A stretch of DNA of 64,000 nucleotides from Butyrivibrio hungatei DSM 14810 (lineage in GTDB: Bacteria > Bacillota > Clostridia > Lachnospirales > Lachnospiraceae), in NCBI RefSeq assembly GCF_900143205.1, contig NZ_FRDH01000003.1, forward strand, positions 682,001 through 746,000, written 5' to 3'. Under the pieces are notes generated by a model. It was not told the origin of the DNA, made no database searches, and saw only the letters and a list, made by a program, of their open reading frames with translations. Positions 9,674 to 17,407 of the stretch are shown one piece after another; the first letter of the stretch is position 1, and each line of letters opens with the position of its first letter. Made by a program: the position numbers and the translations under genes.

Positions 9674-10493
9674 CTTCGCCTTTTATTACATATTTACTAT
9701 GTATATTATCCAGTTCTTTTTTCTCTTTTTCACTTAATCCAGCCGATGGTATAACTCCTCGTTTCACGTCAATGTACTCATTTCTATAACCAGAAACATT
9801 ATTTACGTCATATATGTCACAAGATATCTGTTGCATCTCATGATAAATTGCAAGCGCTATTCTATGCACTCCATCCAAGATTTCATATTTTTTTGTGATC
9901 TGTGGTCTATCATCATTACAAAAACCATTTTTTTCCCAATTATCAATTAGTAAAATAAATCTTTCCAAACGCATACGTGCCGTATGTTTGTCACAATGCA
10001 GCTGTTGAGCCTTAGTATATATCGAATATCCACAATCATTCTCTCCATAGTACTGCTTGATAGCAGCAATTCTGATGGCAATTCTATAATCATCTTTAGT
10101 ATTTGCAATAATTTTTTTTAAATCTATTTTTTTATCATATTGGCATGGATTCCCAAATCTCAACGCATGCTGAAAAGGATAGATCCAAATATAATCATTA
10201 ATTCCTTTCTTAATTAGTGCATTAACAATTTCATCTTTTATACTTTCATGCACGGCTACGCAAACAACTTCTTTTCTTAATCTATCTCTTAACTTATCAA
10301 GTTCTATAACATCGTAATCCATGAAAGTATCTTCTTTTTTGCTCGTCACAACACAAAAACTAATACATTGCCCTAATTCTTTTAGCTGTAAACTCTGAAT
10401 AAAATGTTCAGCTACATAACCTGTTCCATATACCGCAATACCATTTTTTTTAATAATATCAATTAGTTCATCAACTGAATTTACATCAATCAT
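9666..10493 (-). CDS. ParB/Srx-like domain protein with N-terminal Rossmann-like domain
   Basis: The C-terminal half has the signature of ParB N-terminal/sulfiredoxin-like folds as found in glycan clusters: GYSIYTKAQ near 155-163, a conserved ERF helix, then YEILDGVHRIALAIY at 203-217. The ILDGxHR loop is the nucleotide-binding loop of that fold, so NTP-dependent chemistry is possible but not shown. Residues 15-105 are the accessory Rossmann-like module, GTGYVA at 23-28, which lacks the last glycine. The ATG lies close after GGAG, and the gene starts 2 bases after the radical SAM stop. I cannot name a reaction. Confidence 0.6.
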   Translation of the reverse strand: MIDVNSVDELIDIIKKNGIAVYGTGYVAEHFIQSLQLKELGQCISFCVVTSKKEDTFMDYDVIELDKLRDRLRKEVVCVAVHESIKDEIVNALIKKGINDYIWIYPFQHALRFGNPCQYDKKIDLKKIIANTKDDYRIAIRIAAIKQYYGENDCGYSIYTKAQQLHCDKHTARMRLERFILLIDNWEKNGFCNDDRPQITKKYEILDGVHRIALAIYHEMQQISCDIYDVNNVSGYRNEYIDVKRGVIPSAGLSEKEKKELDNIHSKYVIKGEDE

Positions 10494-10495
10494 TT

Positions 10496-11503
10496 TTACT
10501 CCATTTTCTTCAATAAGTCCTGAGCATATGGATCTAGCAAATCATCTTCTGTTGTTATGTCATTAGGCATAATGCAGTCTTTACAATATGGATGTTTAAA
10601 ACGATCACCTTTAAGCATCATCTTAAGAAATTCTGTACGTTTTCTGCCATTCCATATTTCAACAAGCGTATTCTCACTGATATTCCCATACTTAATATCA
10701 TGTAACTGGTCACAACATGCTGCCGTAACATCTCCATTTACTCTTACTGCCAATCTATAAAATGGTCTATGGCACACTACATTGATTTTAGTTTGCTCAA
10801 CATTTTCACGACCATTCATTGCTTTATTCTTAATAGCCGTGTCTACTGACTCATAGTCTACGTCACCATATATTGGGATTATAGATTCAATGTAAAGTGT
10901 ATCCGCCAAATCCCCGAATAGTTCTTCAAATCTCTTTTTCCCATTTTCAACATTTTTAATAGCTATATCTGCTATTTTCATAGAAATCTTGCAGTCACCT
11001 TTGTGATCGTATAGATAACTCAGATTTTCTATAAACCTTGAAAAATCAACTTTAGCCCCGCAATAATCTCTATAGGCACTTTCATCTAGTCCCTGTAATG
11101 AAATTCTTATAGTATCTGGCATGCCCTTTTCAACGAATTCATCAACTTTTTCTCTAGTAAAAAGAAGTCCATTAGTTGTAAAATCAATAGTCTCTGTCAC
11201 TTCGCTTTTTCTTGCATATGCCAACATATCAGGAAGTTTTGGATTGCAAAGTGGCTCTCCAAAAAAATAGAGTTCTATCTTTTTTAGTTTATTTGGAAAA
11301 TCTTTTAACTGATCAATTATCTTAATAAATGAATTCATATCCATGTTTGCTTCAGGGTATAAGTGTTTAGAATGCCCACAATAGACGCAATTTAAATTAC
11401 AAAAAGTCGAAGTTTCTATGCATACGTTATAAGGCGTAGAAAGAGGAATAACGTCCTTTAAAGGTGTTCTATTTTCATTTCTCCACTGCCTATATTCAGC
11501 CAT
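10496..11503 (-). CDS. Radical SAM protein with SPASM-type C-terminus
   Basis: The cysteine cluster CNLNCVYC at 35-42 is the C-x3-C-x2-C motif that binds the radical SAM [4Fe-4S] cluster. The C-terminal region has further cysteines (CHRPFYRL, ACCDQL, YCKDCI) in a SPASM/twitch arrangement that would hold auxiliary clusters. In glycan loci such enzymes can act as sugar-modifying dehydrogenases, epimerases or dehydratases, but many other roles are known. A GAGGAG site precedes the ATG. The start overlaps the stop of the TagF-like gene by 8 bases, so expression is coupled to the CDP-glycerol genes. Confidence 0.85.
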   Translation of the reverse strand: MAEYRQWRNENRTPLKDVIPLSTPYNVCIETSTFCNLNCVYCGHSKHLYPEANMDMNSFIKIIDQLKDFPNKLKKIELYFFGEPLCNPKLPDMLAYARKSEVTETIDFTTNGLLFTREKVDEFVEKGMPDTIRISLQGLDESAYRDYCGAKVDFSRFIENLSYLYDHKGDCKISMKIADIAIKNVENGKKRFEELFGDLADTLYIESIIPIYGDVDYESVDTAIKNKAMNGRENVEQTKINVVCHRPFYRLAVRVNGDVTAACCDQLHDIKYGNISENTLVEIWNGRKRTEFLKMMLKGDRFKHPYCKDCIMPNDITTEDDLLDPYAQDLLKKME

Positions 11504-12701
11504 AATTCTCCTCGATCAATTTCACAGTTCTTTCCGTTGCGTGTCCATCATTGATTATTCCATTCTTTTCGATGAAACATTTTAATTTTTCAGCATACTC
11601 TTTTTCATCAAAAGCTAATATATTTGAAACCAATGCATCATTATCAGAAGCAGTACTAAATGGTATTTCATCAAGTTCAAGCATTAGACTGCCGCGATCT
11701 TTTACATAGTCTTCAAGATCATCCGCATAGATAAATCCCATCTGGCCATTTAAGAAACCTTCAAAAATACAGGTTGAGTAATCAGTAATGATTGCATCTG
11801 TAGCTGCCATTATTTCATTCATATCAGGCCTTTGAGTAACATCTATAAGCCTTGAATTCTTATTCTTAACAGACATTCCTTCACAATAAACAGAAAGCTG
11901 TGGATGAAGTCTTAAAAACATGTACCATTCCCCACCAAAACGCTTCTCAAAAGCTTCAAGTACTCTATCGAAATCAATGGTGATAGGATTTTCATTTATA
12001 GCTCTCTTAGTTCCTTGGCTACCGCCTCTGAATGTTGGAGCATATATTATTATTTTGGCTTCCTCCGGGATATTATATTCATGCCTCAGCTCCATTCTCT
12101 TTTCAGCTACATTGTTTACGAACACATCGCATCTAGGTGAGCCTAACTGATTTATCACTCCATCATAGATAAGTCCATCTCTCCACATGTCTGTACAATA
12201 TGAGCTTCCAGAAATAGCATGATCGATCAAGTCTGAATCTGCCTTACTTACCAAATATGCCATTTTTGAAAAGAGGTTACCTCTATACTTGCCAATTGGT
12301 TTTAAACTTAGTGATCCATGCCATGTTTGAATATATGTAGTGCTTTTTCTTTTTCTAGTGCCATAGAAGGTTCTAGTATTACCTATCCAAAATCTGGCAG
12401 TAGTCATATGAAAAGCTCTATTCCATGTTGTATCTTTTATCTTATGGATTTCCTTAGGAAACTCTTTTGAGATATCTTTTACGATCCAATAGAGCTCAAA
12501 AGAATTCTTCCCTTCCTTTTTCTGTTTCAATAGCTCTTCAGCAATGTATCTTGGGCTACAGCCGTATCCACCAGTACCTTCAAAGGTCCACAAGACAATC
12601 TTGTTCTTGTTTATAGGAAATATCCTGCATAGCAAGTATGGTATTCCATACAAAAAAGCTTTTATTTTTCGCTTCGCTACATATCTTTTTTCTTTATCCA
12701 T
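11496..12701 (-). CDS. CDP-glycerol glycerophosphotransferase family protein
   Basis: This 401-residue protein matches the TagB/TagF-type glycerophosphotransferase family. YIQTWHGSL near residue 130 is the conserved QxWHG acid/base region, and ITDYSTCIFEGF is the donor-site block. These enzymes transfer glycerol phosphate (or ribitol phosphate) from a CDP donor at the inner face of the membrane to make wall teichoic acid or decorate glycans. The lysine-rich N-terminus may contact the membrane. The TagD-like gene about 1.1 kb upstream in the same operon could supply CDP-glycerol. It is shorter than full-length polymerases, so a single-transfer role is plausible. Confidence 0.87.
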   Translation of the reverse strand: MDKEKRYVAKRKIKAFLYGIPYLLCRIFPINKNKIVLWTFEGTGGYGCSPRYIAEELLKQKKEGKNSFELYWIVKDISKEFPKEIHKIKDTTWNRAFHMTTARFWIGNTRTFYGTRKRKSTTYIQTWHGSLSLKPIGKYRGNLFSKMAYLVSKADSDLIDHAISGSSYCTDMWRDGLIYDGVINQLGSPRCDVFVNNVAEKRMELRHEYNIPEEAKIIIYAPTFRGGSQGTKRAINENPITIDFDRVLEAFEKRFGGEWYMFLRLHPQLSVYCEGMSVKNKNSRLIDVTQRPDMNEIMAATDAIITDYSTCIFEGFLNGQMGFIYADDLEDYVKDRGSLMLELDEIPFSTASDNDALVSNILAFDEKEYAEKLKCFIEKNGIINDGHATERTVKLIEENYG

Positions 12702-12722
12702 GATAAAAAGGCTCTTTTCTGC

Positions 12723-13763
12723 TTATTCATCTAACAAATTGAGAAATCTTTCCAAACTATATACAAGAAGTTTCTGCTCACCAGTTAAGTCTTTAGCGCA
12801 ACCTTCTATGAACTCATCTCTAGTTGGGCCTTCCCAGGATGCCATCCAAGCATCCGCTGGTCTAGACATTGGAAGTTTCTCAGGAACATCCAGTGAAGGA
12901 TATCTCATACGGAATAATTCTCGGATTAGATACTTACTTTCGCCATTTCTAATCCTCTGTATATCAAGTGGCTCAGTAAGATGCATTTCCTCATAAGGAT
13001 CAATGAAGCCTATGCCTTCTGCTCTACATGCAAGAGTCAAAGCCGCCGCTGTTGCCCTTCCATAAATGTTACAGATGAAATCCATATAGTCCGCCATTCC
13101 ATCTGCCTTTTTATAGTTTTCATAAAACTGATATATATCTGCAGGATCTTTTAAAACTTTCTCTGGATGAACATATATACTTCTTTCAATCCACTCTTCA
13201 TAGCCCCAGTCTTTAGAGAGCATTTTACTCATTCCACCAAATTCAATGTCAGCGGTATCGCCGTGGACCAAACAATTAAGTCCATCAGCCTTGGCTCTTT
13301 TAGCAATCTTATATGCCTGTGGCTCATTTGAAATAATTGGGAATCCCTGAAACATCATGAGCGGATTCATCCCCTTGTCATAATCTTCCCAATCCACTTC
13401 AACTACTACATGCTCGAGGTCATATAGATCACAATATTTTCTTGCCTGAATGGTCTCATCAACTGCATTCTTGCCCAAACATTTTGCAGTATATGCTTTT
13501 GTTCCTTTTGGCATATATGAAGCTAAAATTGCAGAATCCATTCCACCGCTTAGGAGCACGCCAGTATGCTTCAAATCAATCTTTTCTAGCGATTCTCTAA
13601 TATTATGGTCGATATCCTGCGCTGTTTTACATGGTCTTTTCTTTTCTACAGGAATCATTTCGTGATCTAAATGAGGCATTCCATCTTTAAAAATCTTTTC
13701 TTCATCCACAACAAATCTGAATGCCAAATATGAACTCATACAAAACTTTTTATCTACTGTCAT
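12723..13763 (-). CDS. Asparagine-synthase-like ATP-pyrophosphatase domain protein
   Basis: LLSGGMDSA at 70-78 is the PP-loop of ATP pyrophosphatases, and GDTADIEFGG fits the following nucleotide-site region of asparagine synthase C-domains. The first 60 residues are too short to hold a complete class II glutaminase domain, and the N-terminal catalytic cysteine is absent, so ammonia must come from a partner or free pool. In glycan clusters such proteins often amidate sugars or uronic acids after adenylation. It sits between the TagD-like and TagF-like genes. Substrate is unknown. Confidence 0.8.
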   Translation of the reverse strand: MTVDKKFCMSSYLAFRFVVDEEKIFKDGMPHLDHEMIPVEKKRPCKTAQDIDHNIRESLEKIDLKHTGVLLSGGMDSAILASYMPKGTKAYTAKCLGKNAVDETIQARKYCDLYDLEHVVVEVDWEDYDKGMNPLMMFQGFPIISNEPQAYKIAKRAKADGLNCLVHGDTADIEFGGMSKMLSKDWGYEEWIERSIYVHPEKVLKDPADIYQFYENYKKADGMADYMDFICNIYGRATAAALTLACRAEGIGFIDPYEEMHLTEPLDIQRIRNGESKYLIRELFRMRYPSLDVPEKLPMSRPADAWMASWEGPTRDEFIEGCAKDLTGEQKLLVYSLERFLNLLDE

Positions 13764-13780
13764 CTTTGTACCCTTTTCCT

Positions 13781-14224
13781 TTAGTCTTTTTCATATACTC
13801 GATTTGGAATCTCTACTCTTAACATCGTAGAAGAAATATTAGGAGTATGCGGCAGATACACCACGTCCACTCCAAATGGTTCCAGATCTTTTTCCGTCTG
13901 AATCCATCTTTCATTTCCTTTCCAATCATCGCCAATAAATACTGCATCGAACTTGTACTTCTTATACTGCTCAACTTTATCTAAAGTGTCTGCTATAACG
14001 CATTCATCTACATTTCTCAGATTACGTATTATTTCGGCACGATCTTCCTGACATATAACCGTTTTCTTGTTTTTATATTGTTCCACCAAAGCATCAGAAT
14101 TAACCCCAACTATGAGTTTTTCACACATAGCGGCAGCGCTGTTAATGATATGTAAGTGGCCTATATGAAACATATCATATACGCCCTGCGTATATCCGAT
14201 TTTATATTTTGGTTTTTCTCTCAA
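13781..14224 (-). CDS. tagD: Glycerol-3-phosphate cytidylyltransferase (TagD-like)
   Basis: A small nucleotidyltransferase of 147 residues with HIGH at 20-23, IGDDWKG in the middle and ISSTMLR at the end, which together define the TagD/GCT group. It would make CDP-glycerol from glycerol 3-phosphate and CTP in the cytoplasm, feeding the TagF-like transferase downstream. I chose the TTG at 14224 because AGGAGGGG lies directly upstream. A longer frame from TTG 14242 would place that ribosome site inside the coding region. Its promoter must lie close to 14240, just past the terminator hairpin of the Rpn gene, unless readthrough is used. Confidence 0.87.
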   Translation of the reverse strand: MREKPKYKIGYTQGVYDMFHIGHLHIINSAAAMCEKLIVGVNSDALVEQYKNKKTVICQEDRAEIIRNLRNVDECVIADTLDKVEQYKKYKFDAVFIGDDWKGNERWIQTEKDLEPFGVDVVYLPHTPNISSTMLRVEIPNRVYEKD

Positions 14225-14240
14225 AGGCCCCCTCCTAAAC

Positions 14241-14285
14241 AAAAACTCCCGTGTAAGACAACTTCATACCTTACATCGGGAGTTT
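14241..14285 (-). terminator. Rho-independent terminator after the Rpn nuclease gene
   Basis: AAACTCCCG at 14243-14251 pairs with CGGGAGTTT at 14277-14285, extended by TGTAAG/CTTACA with one bulged base. On the minus strand the stem is followed by TTTTTG. It lies 15 bases past the stop of the Rpn gene and just upstream of the tagD-like start. Confidence 0.85.
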
Positions 14286-14300
14286 AACTTTAATTCTTTA

Positions 14301-15329
14301 TTATTTTTCTAATTTGACGCCATATTTAACGGCATATTCACGGGCTTTATCTTCTGTAAGCTCAAATCGTTTGATCAACTTACTGATAATCTGATCTGCT
14401 GGCACATTATCCTCAATCTTATCCTCAATGAACGCTTTGATGCCTTCTTCTTTTCCTTCCTTGATGCCTTCTTCTTTTCCTTCCTTGATGCCTTCTTCTT
14501 TTCCTTCATCGTAGATTCTGAAGCCTGGTAAATCGAGTACTTTTCCACCCATGACATCACCTACTTTCTTTTGGACATTTTCCTGCTTTGTTGTAAGCTT
14601 ATATGCAACGCTATGTGTTAGCCTTATGATAGCATCGTAAGATGCTGATGACAAGCTACCTGTGGCAAGTTCATTATCCAGTCGATTAAATATTTCCTCA
14701 TAGTTTTTTAAGAGTTCATCAATCTGATCCATATCCTGATTCATCTCGGGTAGCTTTTTCTCAAAGTTAAAAATGTAGAATGGGATCAGCATAAAAAGTT
14801 TTTCTTCAAAGATCTTATCTATGCTATAATCCGACATTTTTAGCATTGGTATATCATAGGATACCTCTTTTCCATTTGGCATTACCAGTTCAATAATCCC
14901 TGTTTCTGGAGCCTCCTTTGAGAATCTGAGTAATAAGAGCCCGGAATTTGGAAATCGGAACCTCACTTTGTGCACGTTCATTTCGTAAGCATTCTTAGCA
15001 ATCTGCGTATCATACTCAAATATTCTTACCAGCATTGATTTGCTATAAACCTTACTCTCGCATTCAAGATGATATCTCTTGGTTATATCCTTGTAAGTAA
15101 TCTCAAAACTAGAATCTGTGATGCGTTTTTCCTCTGAACCATCTTCATGTTCAACAAACTGCTCATTCCTAAGCCTTTTCACTACGGCACTTTTGCCATA
15201 TTTTTCTCTGAACATATGAGACACTAGCGGTATTAACAGATCATCGCACCTTCCTTCCATTGTTCTGAAAGCGTCATCATATGCGGATTCAGAATACAAT
15301 GGATTATCTTTTTTCTTTACTTCATCCAT
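14301..15329 (-). CDS. Rpn family recombination-promoting nuclease / PD-(D/E)XK transposase-like protein
   Basis: The 342-residue protein matches the Rpn/PD-(D/E)XK family common in multiple copies in Clostridia. Features are the N-terminal AYDDAFRTMEGR segment, a DSSFEITYKD strand and YHLECESKVYS, whose acidic and lysine residues could form the nuclease site near 80-95. The C-terminus has three direct repeats of EGIKEGKE (residues about 276-299) and a short helical tail, as is usual for this family. Relatives cut DNA and raise recombination. It has its own terminator and stands alone between two glycan operons, so it is probably not part of glycan synthesis. Confidence 0.83.
   Translation of the reverse strand: MDEVKKKDNPLYSESAYDDAFRTMEGRCDDLLIPLVSHMFREKYGKSAVVKRLRNEQFVEHEDGSEEKRITDSSFEITYKDITKRYHLECESKVYSKSMLVRIFEYDTQIAKNAYEMNVHKVRFRFPNSGLLLLRFSKEAPETGIIELVMPNGKEVSYDIPMLKMSDYSIDKIFEEKLFMLIPFYIFNFEKKLPEMNQDMDQIDELLKNYEEIFNRLDNELATGSLSSASYDAIIRLTHSVAYKLTTKQENVQKKVGDVMGGKVLDLPGFRIYDEGKEEGIKEGKEEGIKEGKEEGIKAFIEDKIEDNVPADQIISKLIKRFELTEDKAREYAVKYGVKLEK
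14437..14508. repeat. Three tandem 24-bp copies inside the Rpn gene
   Basis: The unit beginning TTGATGCCTTCTTC occupies 14437-14460, 14461-14484 and 14485-14508; the first two copies are identical and the third differs at its last base. Each unit encodes eight residues, so copy-number change would keep the reading frame. Confidence 0.9.
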
Positions 15330-15586
15330 ACTTTTTCCTCCTACGTATGTTTAATACATCTCATGCATAGGCAAGAATAATAGAATATCACCAAGAAACT
15401 CAGAAAATAAATAATTAGATAAATGAAATCATCAAATATATATCTTAGTCATGGGAATAGTCTGGCGAATGCCACGAACACTATGCATGAAACACCCATG
15501 TAAGATATCATATCTATCTCCTAATGTAAAGTATGAAGTTGTCAAGGTACACTATCATCTATCACGAAAAAATTAGTAAGTTAACA
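15330..15586. other. 257-bp gap upstream of the Rpn gene
   Basis: This AT-rich stretch separates the Rpn gene from the GDPD gene. It holds GGAGGAAAAAGT directly before the Rpn start, a TTGACA near 15540 without a good matching -10 box, and a 20-codon minus-strand frame at 15449-15511 with a good AGGAG site. No RNA gene was recognised. Confidence 0.4.
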
Positions 15587-16342
15587 TTACAAATACTTAT
15601 CCGGCTCATTCAAAATGAGATCCGTTGCTCCTTTTTCTGCATACTTGTTCACATCCAGCTTGCCGCCAGTTGGAAGCTCAGGATAAAGATGTCCGCCAAA
15701 CCAGGCTCTTACATCGCGGCCTTTAAATTTCTCAGCTGGAAGATCCATGTAGATTCCTGCTGGATGAAGGGCTATGCTGCCATTAGGTACGTCATCCCAC
15801 ATGGACTCAAGGCCAATAGCTTTATAGAGGCAGTTGGAAACATAATTATCTAGAACGCCAAGCTTTGCTGCATGATCAATAGCATGAACATTAACCAGTG
15901 ACTCAGCCCAGAAGCTGGAATATACGATATTGTCTTTAACGCCCATCTCATCAACAAGAGCCACGATCTTTTCTTCGATTCCAGGATAGTTGAAGACACT
16001 GGTCTTGAGCTCGATGTTGATCATGAAGCCATCGTTTTTCATTCTTGGTAAAAGAAGTTCTATAACCTCTTTCATTGTTGGAATGCGCTCTGTATCTGCG
16101 CCTCTTCCAGCAAAAATGTGGAGCTGTTTAAGTTCCTTTAATGTATAGTCTCTGACATAGCCAAAGCCATCAGTAGTTCTATCAACCTTCTCATCGTGAA
16201 TGACCACGATCTCGCCATCCCTTGTAAGCTGAATATCCAGTTCAACTCCTGTAAGATTTTTGACGTTCATAGCCTTTTCAAATGCAAGTAATGTATTTTC
16301 TGGATATAACTGGCTACAACCTCTATGAGCCCAAATTTTCAT
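15587..16342 (-). CDS. Glycerophosphodiester phosphodiesterase
   Basis: This is a complete 251-residue GDPD-fold enzyme: HRG at 6-8, PENT at 14-17, ELDIQL at 34-39 and the second catalytic histidine in VIHDEKVDRTTDG starting at 47. The family hydrolyses glycerophosphodiesters to glycerol 3-phosphate and an alcohol such as choline or ethanolamine. No signal peptide is seen, so it is probably cytoplasmic. It is the last gene of the minus-strand run that starts at about 26.2 kb. Its product could feed the TagD-like enzyme, and released choline could feed the LicD branch; both links are inferences. Confidence 0.9.
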   Translation of the reverse strand: MKIWAHRGCSQLYPENTLLAFEKAMNVKNLTGVELDIQLTRDGEIVVIHDEKVDRTTDGFGYVRDYTLKELKQLHIFAGRGADTERIPTMKEVIELLLPRMKNDGFMINIELKTSVFNYPGIEEKIVALVDEMGVKDNIVYSSFWAESLVNVHAIDHAAKLGVLDNYVSNCLYKAIGLESMWDDVPNGSIALHPAGIYMDLPAEKFKGRDVRAWFGGHLYPELPTGGKLDVNKYAEKGATDLILNEPDKYL

Positions 16343-16389
16343 GGTAAAATACCTCCATTCTTCTCAAAACACTTTATCTCAAATCTGTA

Positions 16390-17379
16390 TCAATGTTCTC
16401 TTCCGCTCAAAAACTTCTCAAACACTCTCGCTCTAGCGACCGCCTCATCTCTCTGACTATTAGCCACCTCACCGCAACTTACTCTGCGTTCAAACTCAGT
16501 AAACTCGTATCTGAGTCCATCTCCTAGAAATTCGCATTCATACTTATCAATCTTTGTAGGATCTTCATACCTAACTTCAAAATACTTTGTAAGCCACCAA
16601 GGTGACGGCACCAAGACATATCCTTTTGTGCCAGATATCAGTAACTGTCCTTCACTTTTAGCAGTGAGCCCAGTCTTAGCAGTTCCGATTTTCCTGATAA
16701 CACTGATTCCATCATCTCTTCCGGTGCCATTAGACTTATCCTCATACGTAAACACTACCTTGCTATATCCATCCACTCCCGACTCAGCAGGAATGCTCAT
16801 AAATCTAACATCACTGTAATCAGTTCCCAGAAATCTCATTACCGGCAATAAGCAATATGTTCCAAACTCAGTAAAAGAGCCACCAAACTCAGTATCGTCA
16901 AACTCTCTGCCATGAGGCTCAGATAGTCTAGTAAAAGCCGCCTCAACATCAACAACTTCTCCGATAACGCCGCTTTCTACTACTTCTGAGATTTTCTTAA
17001 ACCCTGGAGCAAATTCCGTCTTAACTGCTTCCATCAGCACAAGCTTTTTATCAAAAGCCATATCAAACAGCTCTTTTGCTTCAATCTCAGAAACGCACAT
17101 AGGCTTTTCGCAGATAACATGCTTTCCATCTGCCAACATCTGACTTACATAAGATACATGGATTCCATGAGGAGATGCCACATATACCGCATCAATAGCG
17201 TCCGCAAATTCAGAGATGTCTGAAAATGCCTTAGCATTCATGCCATTATCTTCTATGAACTTTTCAGCATGGTCCAGATTGGGATTTAACACCGCAGTAA
17301 CAGCGATACCATCTACAAAAGACAGCTCTTTTACCGCACGCTTTGCAATCCTTCCTGTACCTATGATTCCTAATCTCAT
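16390..17379 (-). CDS. Gfo/Idh/MocA family oxidoreductase
   Basis: The N-terminus is a Rossmann NAD(P)-binding domain (IGTGRIAKR at 5-13), followed by HVICEKPM, whose lysine is the family's catalytic residue, and a C-terminal mixed sheet domain from about 120 onwards. Members oxidise or reduce sugars and polyols. It is clearly paralogous to the C-terminal half of the adjacent fused protein, with shared segments such as YVASP, VLMEA/VLMEG and PSPWWLTK/QSPWWLIK. The two are separated by 28 bases and probably act on related substrates. Confidence 0.88.
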   Translation of the reverse strand: MRLGIIGTGRIAKRAVKELSFVDGIAVTAVLNPNLDHAEKFIEDNGMNAKAFSDISEFADAIDAVYVASPHGIHVSYVSQMLADGKHVICEKPMCVSEIEAKELFDMAFDKKLVLMEAVKTEFAPGFKKISEVVESGVIGEVVDVEAAFTRLSEPHGREFDDTEFGGSFTEFGTYCLLPVMRFLGTDYSDVRFMSIPAESGVDGYSKVVFTYEDKSNGTGRDDGISVIRKIGTAKTGLTAKSEGQLLISGTKGYVLVPSPWWLTKYFEVRYEDPTKIDKYECEFLGDGLRYEFTEFERRVSCGEVANSQRDEAVARARVFEKFLSGREH

Positions 17380-17407
17380 AAACTACCGTCCCATTTGCAG
17401 CAAAGTC

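Noticed and set aside
12544..12996. 150-residue open frame on the plus strand
   Set aside because: It is antisense to the TagF-like and asparagine-synthase-like genes, has no ribosome site, and its composition (many F, S, L) is that of a reverse-strand shadow.
14437..14508. Short direct repeats as a possible CRISPR array
   Set aside because: The units follow each other without spacers and lie inside a coding sequence.
14375..14560. 61-residue lysine-rich minus-strand frame
   Set aside because: It is the second frame over the 24-bp repeats of the Rpn gene; a repeat artefact.
15541..15600. Possible terminator after the GDPD gene
   Set aside because: GTAA...TTAC gives only a 4-bp stem before the T run, too weak to call.
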